A stretch of DNA of 64,000 nt from JBEBVQ01 sp037190845 (GTDB taxonomy: Bacteria > Bacteroidota > Bacteroidia > Chitinophagales > Chitinophagaceae). Positions 52,669-61,129 of this stretch are shown piece by piece; position 1 is the stretch's first letter; each line of letters opens with the position of its first letter. Location: the NCBI GenBank assembly GCA_037190845.1, contig JBBCJI010000003.1, positions 124,001 to 188,000 of the forward strand, written 5' to 3'. The position numbers and the translations under genes were made by a program. The notes beneath the pieces were generated by a model that searched no databases, was not told the DNA's origin, and worked only from the letters and a program-made list of their open reading frames with translations.

Positions 52669-55335
52669 TTACCGCAACAGTTGGAAGTTACCTTTCCGGA
52701 TATACTGCCTGTTATCTACATTATATTGCAGGAGATACACATAAGTACCGAACTGCGCCGGTACCCCCTTATACGTGCCATCCCAACCCTGCAATTTGTT
52801 CTGTGTTGTATAAACACGCTCACCCCATCGGTTGAATATGCTGAATACAAATCCGTTAAGACGGCCGATATTACCCAGCACACGAAATAAATCGTTCAAT
52901 CCATCTCCATTCGGTGTAAACGCATTTGGAATCCAGATATCACAGAAAATCTGGTTCAGCGTGATCGTATCAGATGCACTACCACACATGTTCACAGCCG
53001 TAACCACATAATCACCGCCATAGTTTACAAGAAGGTTCGCTCCGGAGGAACCGTCAGACCAGATCAGCGAATCCGCATTAAAAGCCTGCGGGGTGAGGAG
53101 TAGCGGCGTTTCCTCACATACGGTTGTATCCGAGCCGATAAAAACTTCCGGTTTCGGATAATACGACAACAGCACTGTGTCATTACCCGCACAGCCATAC
53201 TCCGTAACGATGCCAAGGGAATACATCCCGCCGGTACGCACGGTAATGGCTGCGGTGGTATCACCCGTACTCCACAGATAATGATCACCGTTATTGTTTC
53301 TATCGCTCAATATGATCTCCTGCTCCGGACAAATGTCACGGTCTTCGCCCAGGTCCACATCCGGGGGCGGCATGGCCGTAACCCGTACCGTATCATGAAC
53401 GATACAACCCTCCAGATCGACCGTCAGCACATAAGTCCCGGTAGTGTTTACCCGGACAGACGGCGTCGTCGCCCCGGTACTCCAGAGGTACGCAGCCCCC
53501 GGAATGTTACCGGTGGAAAGCGTAAGCGGGTGTTGTTCACAAATGGTAGTATCCGGCCCCACATACACAACCGGTGTTGGGACGATGGTAATGTCGATGG
53601 TGTCACTTAGTCTGCACCCCATATGTGTTAATTCTACCCAAAATGTACCGCTGTTCCGGACAAGCATCTGGCCGCCTGTCTGTCCGTCGCTCCACAGGTA
53701 GGTCGTACCGGCCAGTTGCGGGGCAGACAGGATAACGGGCAGATCTTTGTCGCATACGCCCCGGTCCGGGCCGAGATCCGGCACGGGCGGATATACCAGG
53801 CCGACCGTAACGGTATCACTCAAAGGACAGTAGTAGTTGCTGTTGGCATTCATTTCCAGCCAGTAGGTGCCGGCAGCGGAAGTTCTGATAACTGGTGTCG
53901 TATCGCCGGTATTCCAGCGGAACACGGCGCCTGTATAATTACCGATTACCTGCAATGTCGCAGTGTCACCGACACATATAACGGTATCCGGGCTGATGGA
54001 AAGGGTGTATATGGGTATCCATGAATTTGCACTTTCCTGCAGTACCAGACCTGTCATAACCTGCCCCGGTTGTCCCGGCCCTGTGCCGTTATTACTGTTT
54101 AATTGCCTGTTATATCCGGCGGCTCCTCCTGTAACGGTGGTCGATATGGCAGACTGGAGGGAACTGCTGCTCAACCAAATGAGGCCACCACCACCGCCGC
54201 CTGCCGCATCACCACCGCCGGCGGCATTGTCCCCACCCTTCCCTCCCCGGGCGCTTACGGCAATACTGCTACCCGTAATAGTCTGGGCGGAAATAGAAAT
54301 AATACCGCCCGCGCCGCCACCGCCCACACCATCGGAAGAGCTGCCGGTCATATCGGCGGACGCCAGACCATCCGCTTTAATAGCTATACCCGAAGCCGCA
54401 ATAATAGTCCCGGCACGCAGCAGGATCAGTCCGCCACCATTTCCTCCGGGACTCAGCACCTCATCGTTCTGCTGCCCACCACCACCACCGCCGCCGAGAA
54501 ACAGCCGCTGCTGACTGTAATTGAGGGCCGCGCCACCGATACCACCCACACCCTGAATATTAGTGCATCCGGGCCATCCATACCCCCCGGCTCCTCCCGC
54601 TCCGTAGTTGCCGCCGCCGGCACCGCCGCCATTATGCCGGTTCCCGCCACCGCCACCGTTAGCCAGCTTGCCTTTCCCGCCGTTGGCATCTCTGTTGTAG
54701 TTTACGATGCCTTCCCCTTTGTAAGCGCCGTTGCCACTTGATATCGGCACCACAAAATCATATATATGGCAGCCGTTGCTACTCCTTGACGATGATGCTC
54801 CGTGCCTAAATCCCTTCCCCGAAACATCCATGTCCGCATTCAGCGTGAGCGTCCCCGAAACTTCAAATACCAGCACACCACCGGTGGCGCCGTTCCATGC
54901 CGGACAGGTAAGCGTACCGGATACGGTGACGTTGCCATATTGTGGTACACGAACCAACTGCACAGCTCCGGTGATATCATACCAGTGCAGCAGCGCCTGT
55001 ACGAAGCTGATATTGCCGCCGCTGACCGAAGCAATATTGGCAAACTCATATTTGCCTGCACTGCCGTAATCAATAATATCTCCAAAGGTTACTGTATTGG
55101 TCTGGTCTATCGTCGCGCCTTTCATCTGGATAATCAGGACCCTGTCTCCCGGGTTGAAACCTGCCGGGTTGCCTACGGTAACGGAATTGGTGCAGGAATC
55201 AATACCAGTTACCGGCGTGTACTCATTGATGGTACCAGAGATCGGAGCCTGTGTATAGCCCGGGGATGGAAAAATGCATATAAAAGACAATACCAATAAT
55301 CTTAGCCAACCAATTAAAATATTTTTTCTTCTCAT
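52669..55335 (-). CDS. Type-B T9SS surface protein with glycine-rich domain, 888 residues
   Basis: From MRRKNILIGW, with a signal peptide (LRLLVLSFICIFPSPGYTQ). A beta-rich N-terminal domain (about 35-215; GFNPGDRVLIIQMKGA) is followed by a region of about 185-395 extremely rich in glycine (GGGGGN, GGGAGGGNYGAGG), then Ig-like repeats of the form DTxICxxxxLxLxxGxxxxxYLWSTGxTTxxIxVxxxGxY, and a CHU_C domain from about 800 (IPNAFTPNGDGLNDLFR, FNRWGERVY, GWDGTYKG). I chose the ATG at 55335; an upstream in-frame ATG at 55428 would run through the conserved upstream element and delay the signal peptide. Its location between giant gene and regulator is unique to cassette 2. Confidence 0.82.
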   Translation of the reverse strand: MRRKNILIGWLRLLVLSFICIFPSPGYTQAPISGTINEYTPVTGIDSCTNSVTVGNPAGFNPGDRVLIIQMKGATIDQTNTVTFGDIIDYGSAGKYEFANIASVSGGNISFVQALLHWYDITGAVQLVRVPQYGNVTVSGTLTCPAWNGATGGVLVFEVSGTLTLNADMDVSGKGFRHGASSSRSSNGCHIYDFVVPISSGNGAYKGEGIVNYNRDANGGKGKLANGGGGGNRHNGGGAGGGNYGAGGAGGYGWPGCTNIQGVGGIGGAALNYSQQRLFLGGGGGGGQQNDEVLSPGGNGGGLILLRAGTIIAASGIAIKADGLASADMTGSSSDGVGGGGAGGIISISAQTITGSSIAVSARGGKGGDNAAGGGDAAGGGGGGLIWLSSSSLQSAISTTVTGGAAGYNRQLNSNNGTGPGQPGQVMTGLVLQESANSWIPIYTLSISPDTVICVGDTATLQVIGNYTGAVFRWNTGDTTPVIRTSAAGTYWLEMNANSNYYCPLSDTVTVGLVYPPVPDLGPDRGVCDKDLPVILSAPQLAGTTYLWSDGQTGGQMLVRNSGTFWVELTHMGCRLSDTIDITIVPTPVVYVGPDTTICEQHPLTLSTGNIPGAAYLWSTGATTPSVRVNTTGTYVLTVDLEGCIVHDTVRVTAMPPPDVDLGEDRDICPEQEIILSDRNNNGDHYLWSTGDTTAAITVRTGGMYSLGIVTEYGCAGNDTVLLSYYPKPEVFIGSDTTVCEETPLLLTPQAFNADSLIWSDGSSGANLLVNYGGDYVVTAVNMCGSASDTITLNQIFCDIWIPNAFTPNGDGLNDLFRVLGNIGRLNGFVFSIFNRWGERVYTTQNKLQGWDGTYKGVPAQFGTYVYLLQYNVDNRQYIRKGNFQLLR

Positions 55336-55374
55336 GTCATGTAATTTTCTGGAATAATAAACTGTGGTACAATC

Positions 55375-55512
55375 TAATATTACAGGACATGAGTACAAAA
55401 AGTCAGGAAAGAAGGGCAACAAAAACACAACAATAAATTATGAAGATCAAAATCAACAGAATAAGAATTATATTATTTTATAACTCTTATGATTAATTTC
55501 ATCAATTCCTTA
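55375..55512 (-). promoter_or_regulatory. Conserved upstream element, copy 3 (888-aa gene)
   Basis: Begins TAATATTACAGGACATGAGT on +, then AAAAAGTCAGGAAAGAAGGG, ACAATAAATTATGAAGATCA and TTATGATTAATTTCATCAAT. It is near-identical to copy 2 for about 135 bases and lies 40 bases from the ATG. On the minus strand TTG-N18-TATTGTTG inside it is a possible promoter, but this pair is not kept in all copies. Confidence 0.65.
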
Positions 55513-55573
55513 GAAGCTGTCTAAAATTATTTCAAATCATAATGTATTGCATTGAAAAACATTAGCCCGGGTG

Positions 55574-55915
55574 TATGCTGCCCTTTCAGGGCGGGGTTGA
55601 GGTGGTGAACATGTTGTGCCCAACGCGATGCGTTGGGTTTTATATATATTGCCCCTGCGGGGCGCCGGCCCGGTTTATCCGCAATATCGAAGGTTATGTT
55701 GTTATAATCGCCTCCTGTCACCTGCCGGAAGACATACCGTACCTGAAGCTCAAAACACATCGGAGGTTGTTATCAACTCCCCGTCTCCTGCCGGAAGATT
55801 TACCCTACCTGAAACTCAAAAGGCTGAAAGCCTTTGATACATACAGCCCAGGGCATTGCCCCGGGTTGCAAATGAAACCCATAACACATCCCCTGCGCCC
55901 TGAAAGGGCAGCATA
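55574..55915. repeat. REP-like palindrome cluster with 20-bp terminal inverted repeats
   Basis: The ends are exact inverted copies: TATGCTGCCCTTTCAGGGCG at 55574-55593 and its complement at 55896-55915. Inside are compact hairpins with 3-base loops: GCCCT/AGGGC (55580-55592), CCCAACGC/GCGTTGGG (55619-55637), GCCCC/GGGGC (55651-55663), AAAGGCT/AGCCTTT (55819-55835), CCCAGGGC/GCCCCGGG with one mismatch (55847-55865), GCCCT/AGGGC (55897-55909). A 35-base direct repeat, CCTGCCGGAAGA plus TACC-TACCTGAA, occurs at 55721-55755 and 55787-55821. It resembles REP/MITE elements dispersed in Bacteroidota. Confidence 0.75.
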
Positions 55916-56047
55916 TAGTCTTTACCCCATTCTTATTATGCGAATTACATATACACTCTGTTATTTTCATTGAAAATCATGTGTGTATAAACATTTTGTT
56001 GCGAAACTTCGCCGCATCAATTTGAATTGCACCCGATGAGATACAGA

Positions 56048-57766
56048 TTATTCCTCTTTCGTTATTTCGTGTTCGTGGAGGCCTGTTTTTTTAAACAGAC
56101 GTTGTTTTGTTCTTCTTATCGCTTCGGGAGAAACACCAATCATATTTGCCTTTTCGTTCACTGACAATCCCAATTTGGACAGGGCGAGCAGGCGGATCTC
56201 TGCCTGTGTCAGGTTAGGGAATCTTTCATTCAATCTTATAAAGAAGTCAATATGTACACGGGTAAATAATTCTTTAAAATTGATCCAGTCATCTTCCGTA
56301 AGTATGGTAGCCGTCTGCAGCCGCTTCAAGGCCTCCTCTTTTTCAGCCATAGCTGGTGAGGTGCCGGTCAGTTGCTGCAGTTGTTCTATTTCGCGGGAGA
56401 ACCGGTCCACCAACTGTTGCTTTTGCTTCAAACTTTCTATATAGGAGTTCAACAAATATTGGGCATTACGTAATTCCTCTTCTTTACGCCTCTTTTCTAT
56501 TTCAAATACCTCCCGTTCCTTTTTCCGGCGGAAGTAAATCTTTCTCAATGCCTGAATAATGACGATCAATATCAGGATGAAAATAATAATGACCGTATTA
56601 CGCACTAATATTTGCCAGTTTCTTTCATTTTCCAATAACCGGATATTGGCCAGATGTGCTTCCGTTTCCGTTTTATTGCGAGCCTGTTCCAGGATCTCTC
56701 TTTGACTTTCTGTAGAAGAATATTGGGTGTACCGTATGAATGAGTCGGTATATTGCAATGCCCGCTTATAATTATTTTTATACGTATAATAAGCAGATAA
56801 GCATTCATAATAATCTGCTCTCCATTTACTTGAACCACAATGCGGAAGGAGTTGCCGGCAAGCTTCCAGCATTTGTTCTGTACCGGGAATATTTTCCTGT
56901 GCCAGATAAATTTTCGCCAACAATACGGCAGCGGTTGCAGCACTCTCACGTTGTTTAGCCTCCAAGCTCACTGTAAAATCTTCATATATCAGCTCTGCAG
57001 CCTTCTCATATTCTTGCTGCTGGTAATATATATATCCAATGTTACCTGATATGAGTGCAACCCAGGCCGGGCTCCAGGAAACTGCATGGTCAAGCGCCTT
57101 CTGGTAATAGTATATTGCCGAATCATATTGCTGTATACTCCCATAAGCCATACCCAGCGTGTTATATAAATTCACCACATCAACTGTGTTATTTCCCGGA
57201 AGTCCTGTGGCCTCCAGCATATACCGGATGGCTGTCTGCGGCTCTCTGAAATGCAAGTGGCCGATACCAAGCCGGAACAGCAGGTAACCGGCAGATGGTA
57301 AATTCCGGTATCCTATCTTTTTTGCCTCATTATGCGCCTTCAGCATATATTCAAATGCCAGCGGATAATTGCGGACAGGGGCGTAATACCATGACCCTTT
57401 ATAAAAAAGTGCCTCTATTTCCATAGCCTCGGTGCATGCCTCTGCCGCGAGCACCTGGTTGAAATAATATAACGGCAGCGTGTCCTTATCAGCAAAATGA
57501 TGGTACAGATACCGTCCCTTCAGCAGTAGCGTATAGGTCTCCAGCTCAGGAACCTTTCGCTCAGCGGCGATAGTCGCCAGATGGTTGAGTAAATGGAATG
57601 CTGTTGCAGAATCAAGCTCATACAGGTAATCATTATAATAAGCGCCTGCTTCCCGGATCAGTTGTTGCCGGGGTATACGCCGGAAGGTATCCACTGCCAT
57701 CATATAACCGTCGGGGACAGCCACTACATTAAATACAAGGAGCAGAAATAAGAAGATCCGGGACAT
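56048..57766 (-). CDS. Membrane TPR sensor with LuxR-type HTH (cassette 2 regulator)
   Basis: 572-residue paralogue of the gene at 40245-41960, with the same order: signal-like N-terminus (MSRIFLFLLLVFNVVAV), periplasmic TPR region (LYNTLGMAYGSIQQYDSAIYYY, SGNIGYIYYQQQEYEKAAELI), a membrane helix near 390-410 (NTVIIIFILILIVIIQAL), coiled coil, and HTH (LTQAEIRLLALSKLGLSVNEKANMIGVSPEAIRRTKQRLFKK). The HTH is almost identical to that of copy 1, so the two may bind the same DNA sites; the sensory parts differ more. It lies upstream of the 888-aa gene and 60 bases after the helicase gene. Confidence 0.78.
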   Translation of the reverse strand: MSRIFLFLLLVFNVVAVPDGYMMAVDTFRRIPRQQLIREAGAYYNDYLYELDSATAFHLLNHLATIAAERKVPELETYTLLLKGRYLYHHFADKDTLPLYYFNQVLAAEACTEAMEIEALFYKGSWYYAPVRNYPLAFEYMLKAHNEAKKIGYRNLPSAGYLLFRLGIGHLHFREPQTAIRYMLEATGLPGNNTVDVVNLYNTLGMAYGSIQQYDSAIYYYQKALDHAVSWSPAWVALISGNIGYIYYQQQEYEKAAELIYEDFTVSLEAKQRESAATAAVLLAKIYLAQENIPGTEQMLEACRQLLPHCGSSKWRADYYECLSAYYTYKNNYKRALQYTDSFIRYTQYSSTESQREILEQARNKTETEAHLANIRLLENERNWQILVRNTVIIIFILILIVIIQALRKIYFRRKKEREVFEIEKRRKEEELRNAQYLLNSYIESLKQKQQLVDRFSREIEQLQQLTGTSPAMAEKEEALKRLQTATILTEDDWINFKELFTRVHIDFFIRLNERFPNLTQAEIRLLALSKLGLSVNEKANMIGVSPEAIRRTKQRLFKKTGLHEHEITKEE

Positions 57767-57782
57767 AGGTAATATATTAGAC

Positions 57783-57801
57783 GGTAGATAATTAATCTAC
57801 C
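57783..57801 (-). terminator. Hairpin between helicase and regulator genes
   Basis: GGTAGAT, 5-base loop, ATCTACC: a perfect 7-bp stem located 26 bases after the helicase stop and 16 bases before the regulator start. No T tract follows. It may end the helicase transcript or lie in the regulator promoter. Confidence 0.35.
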
Positions 57802-57826
57802 ACACGAAAAAGCAGCGGATTACACC

Positions 57827-60800
57827 TTATACATCCTCCACCATATCTTCTTTGGGAAGCCGTACCAGCTCATACTGCTTTGCAAATCCACACCAGTTAC
57901 AATCTTCCTTACCGCAGCCTGTTTCAAATTCCCGGTTGATGATCCTGGTATACACATCTTTGATCTGTCCTTTCACCAGCCGTACGCTTTCATCGTCTAT
58001 CGGCACCCGGTAACGCACAAACTCATCTTTTTTATTCTTTTCAATAAAATCAAACACACCGGCAATCATCTTCCAGGCCCGTGCCGGCGGATAATTTTCC
58101 AGCAGGATCTTATAAAAAACCATTTGCCGCCAATAATCACCGCCGTCAGGATGTGCAGGCACTGGTCCGTACAACTGATAACGGGCCGAGTATTCCGGGT
58201 TACCCGTCTTGTAATCCACTACCGTACAATCGGCACCCTCAAATTCAATCTTATCCAGCTTACCCTTTAAAGGCACGCCGTCAACAACCACATGGGAAAT
58301 ATTGTATTCCGCAATCACTGATTTGTTGAATGTACCGATATACCGGTCGTAATAATCACTTAATATCTGCGTGCCCAGCTCTTTCCGGCGTATGAACTGC
58401 TGTTCGGTAAAAGCGCTTTCCTCCCGCCGCAGTGCATATTGAAACCATTTGATTAACTCGTCTTTCCGTGGGAACATCTTTTTCTCATGTACATACATTT
58501 TCTTGAACAACTGCTCAAGCGCATAGTGTATAGCCGTGCCAAACGCCATGGCATCCGATTTAGCAGCAGGGACGCGCAGGATATATTCATAATAAAAAGA
58601 CAACGGGCAGTCCAGATATTTATTCATCGCCGAAACACTGAGCTCAAAATGTTCCAGCCTTTTATCTATCAGCTCTTTTTTCGCCAGCGTCACCTGTACC
58701 GGCGGATCCGGCTGCATAGAGCCTGCCAGATGCCCGGTAATAACATCGTCAGACAACGCCATGCCGGAACGTTCTTCCGGTAGGCTTACCTCATCTACAA
58801 ACCGGGATGGCTCCAGGTTTTTACCGTTGTTATCCTGGTGGGCATACGAGAGATAGAGATATTTTTTTGCCCTGGTAAGCGCTACGTAAAACAAACGCCG
58901 GGCAACCTCCTCGGCATTCTTTCCTTCTTCGTCCGCAGGTAACGTCCGGGTAAGCGTATCCGGCAGGGAAAAACCACGATTACCGCCACTCTTCCCTTCC
59001 CAGAAATTTTTCGTAAGTCCTATCAGAAATACATGTTCAAACTCGTGCCCTTTGGCGCTGAATGCCGTATAAAAACGAACACCGTTTTCCTGTTTCACGA
59101 CTTTCTGTATGGAAAGAGGGATAGCTTCACGTTCCATCTGTTCGGTCATGGCCAGCAACTCCGGAACCTTCATACGCGGCCGCTTGCTGCATTCCTCTTT
59201 TATAAAATCGAAGAAGGTATTCAGCACCTGCATTTCCCATACTTGGTTATCTCCCCGCATAATAGAAGCGACGATACCTCCATCATATAAAATCTTCTCC
59301 AGCAGCATCGGTATGGTAAGCGATGATACGCTGCGTATCCATTGTTCCATATTCCGCCCCAGCTTCCGCAGAGGTGCAGCGCTTTGCAACCCCATAGTTT
59401 CGAGCAGCAGCTCGTCCTGAAGGAGGTAACGCCAGTACACATGCTTACGATCCTTACTTTGGAGGTATACACTGAGCGTAGCAATATCCAGTGGGGCAAT
59501 ACCGAAAAAAGGAGCATGCATCATACGAAAGAGCATATCTTCTCCGCTGAAAGAGCGTGTTGATTCCCGGTCGAGATATTGGAGAATATGCAGTAACTGC
59601 CCGGCAAGCGGCAGATCCAGCACATTAACGGGGCGTTTTACCCAATACGGAATACGTTTTTTCTCCAGCAGTGAAATAATATTTGCCGCCTGCTTGTGCT
59701 GCGCATAAAGCACGGCTACGTTATTTAACGCAACGCCCCTTTGCTGTAACGCTTCGATCTCCGATACGACATACGCTTCCTCATGTAATTGATTATAGCA
59801 AACACGCACCACCGGCGGCGCCACATCTTCCGTCACAAAGCGTTCATTAGCCGAACGGATCTGTTTATCCAGATTCAGGTTTTCCAACTGGTGGATCAGG
59901 CGCTGGCGGTTGTTTTCAATAGAATGGGTAGCCTTATCAAGGATAGCCTGTGCGGAACGGTAATTTTCTTTCAGTACGATCACTTTAATCGTCTCCCGGT
60001 AGCGTTCATAAAACTCAATAACATTCTGCAGACGCGCACCCTGGAATTCAAAAACAGACTGGTCGTCATCACCTACAATAAACAGGTTCGGATCACTCCA
60101 GTAATCAGCCAGCAGGGTGAGCAGCTCGTTCTGAGCGCCGCTGGTATCCTGAAATTCATCCACCAGCATAAACTGAAACCGCTCCTGCTGAATCTGCAGG
60201 AATCCGGGATTTTCCTTAAATGCCCGGATCACCCAAAGGATCATGTCATTAAAATCATAACGACCCGCCTGCTCCATACGCCGCTGATATTCGGGAAACA
60301 ACAGTGCCGCCGCACGGGTACGCTCCATTTTTTCCGATTCCTTGCGTATCTCTTCCGTTTTCACATCCCCAGCCTGGATGTTCTTTTTGGTGTTGCCTTT
60401 TTTATAAATATACTGTTCCCGGTTAGGGAGATCAGCCAGATAGGCATCTATAGCATCGCTTACAAATTCTGCGCTCCAGTCTTCCGACTTCATGAGATCA
60501 AAAAGCGAGATAAGGTTCCGGGCATCATAATAGATATTGCCTTTAAGACGTCTCAGGGCATGACCTTCCGGGAGATCTTCGATAAGTGCATAGAGCAGAT
60601 CCATCCGCTCGAGATCAGATATTGCCGTAAGATCGCGCAGCCCAAAATGTTCCGGATTACGCTGAATGATCTGGTTACAGAAAGCGTGAAAGGTGAAAAT
60701 ATGCACCCTGTGCGCATCTTCCCCGATAATGTCCAGCAAGCGCCGGCGCATGGCTACAGTTGCCTCATCCGTAAAAGTGAGACATAAGATCTCAAACGGC

Positions 60801-60973
60801 TTCACCTGGGCTTCGCTGCGCAGCAGGTTCGCAATACGCATGGAAAGCACTTCTGTCTTACCGGTACCCGGCCCGGCAATGACCATCACAGGCCCGTAAA
60901 CAACATCTACGGCAGCCCGCTGCTGCTCATTCAGTTTTTCATATCTGGGGCGGAATTGTGCGTCGTCGAACAT
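57827..60973 (-). CDS. UvrD/Rep-type ATP-dependent helicase with PD-(D/E)XK nuclease domain
   Basis: 1048 residues. Superfamily 1 helicase motifs are all present: Walker A GPGTGKT (34-40), VDEFQD (271-276), GDDDQSVFEFQGA, LKENYRS, AKGHEFEHVFLIG and RRLFYVALTRAKK. The C-terminal part is a RecB-like nuclease: NKYLDCPLSFYY, GTAIHYALEQLF, KLDKIEF and VVDYKTG (catalytic Asp and D-x-K), and a final cysteine set C-x4-C-x2-C in TGCGKEDCNWCGF. Together with the earlier Cys this resembles the Fe-S-stapled nuclease of AddB/AdnA-type enzymes. Likely role: DNA end resection or repair. No AddB-like partner gene is next to it. Confidence 0.88.
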   Translation of the reverse strand: MFDDAQFRPRYEKLNEQQRAAVDVVYGPVMVIAGPGTGKTEVLSMRIANLLRSEAQVKPFEILCLTFTDEATVAMRRRLLDIIGEDAHRVHIFTFHAFCNQIIQRNPEHFGLRDLTAISDLERMDLLYALIEDLPEGHALRRLKGNIYYDARNLISLFDLMKSEDWSAEFVSDAIDAYLADLPNREQYIYKKGNTKKNIQAGDVKTEEIRKESEKMERTRAAALLFPEYQRRMEQAGRYDFNDMILWVIRAFKENPGFLQIQQERFQFMLVDEFQDTSGAQNELLTLLADYWSDPNLFIVGDDDQSVFEFQGARLQNVIEFYERYRETIKVIVLKENYRSAQAILDKATHSIENNRQRLIHQLENLNLDKQIRSANERFVTEDVAPPVVRVCYNQLHEEAYVVSEIEALQQRGVALNNVAVLYAQHKQAANIISLLEKKRIPYWVKRPVNVLDLPLAGQLLHILQYLDRESTRSFSGEDMLFRMMHAPFFGIAPLDIATLSVYLQSKDRKHVYWRYLLQDELLLETMGLQSAAPLRKLGRNMEQWIRSVSSLTIPMLLEKILYDGGIVASIMRGDNQVWEMQVLNTFFDFIKEECSKRPRMKVPELLAMTEQMEREAIPLSIQKVVKQENGVRFYTAFSAKGHEFEHVFLIGLTKNFWEGKSGGNRGFSLPDTLTRTLPADEEGKNAEEVARRLFYVALTRAKKYLYLSYAHQDNNGKNLEPSRFVDEVSLPEERSGMALSDDVITGHLAGSMQPDPPVQVTLAKKELIDKRLEHFELSVSAMNKYLDCPLSFYYEYILRVPAAKSDAMAFGTAIHYALEQLFKKMYVHEKKMFPRKDELIKWFQYALRREESAFTEQQFIRRKELGTQILSDYYDRYIGTFNKSVIAEYNISHVVVDGVPLKGKLDKIEFEGADCTVVDYKTGNPEYSARYQLYGPVPAHPDGGDYWRQMVFYKILLENYPPARAWKMIAGVFDFIEKNKKDEFVRYRVPIDDESVRLVKGQIKDVYTRIINREFETGCGKEDCNWCGFAKQYELVRLPKEDMVEDV

Positions 60974-61054
60974 AAAATACCTTCACCGGCAATATTACAT
61001 TTACCGGCGTACGCTAAAGTACATTATATCAGCAAAATGCGCTGGATTTTATTG

Positions 61055-61127
61055 GGGTGCAATTCAAATCTTCGCTCCTCTTTTCAAAGTATCCATTTTT
61101 TTGATAGCGAAGATTTGAATTGCACCC
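61055..61127. repeat. Inverted repeat with 22-bp perfect arms
   Basis: Arms at 61055-61076 and 61106-61127 with a 29-base spacer, lying between the helicase start and the stop of the choice-anchor gene. The outer 15 bases of each arm (ATTTGAATTGCACCC and its complement) also occur once at 56020-56034, so this is probably a dispersed genomic repeat. It could also act as terminator of the gene ending at 61130, whose stop is three bases away. Confidence 0.7.
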
Positions 61128-61129
61128 TT

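Larger units (their letters stand above)
55336..56047. other. 712-base gap between the 888-aa gene and the cassette 2 regulator
   Basis: Contains the conserved upstream element copy 3 and the palindromic element at 55574-55915. Short open frames in the palindromic element are repeats read as protein. A 15-base word at 56020-56034 recurs at 61055-61127. No gene. Confidence 0.6.

Noticed and set aside
55527..55973. Open frames of 70-130 codons on both strands in the palindromic element
   Set aside because: They are read-through of REP-like palindromes; the same kind of repeat gives spurious proteins in many Bacteroidota genomes.
59789..60787. 332-codon open frame on + inside the helicase gene
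   Set aside because: It is antisense to conserved helicase motifs (VDEFQD, GDDDQ), and its protein shows no domain.
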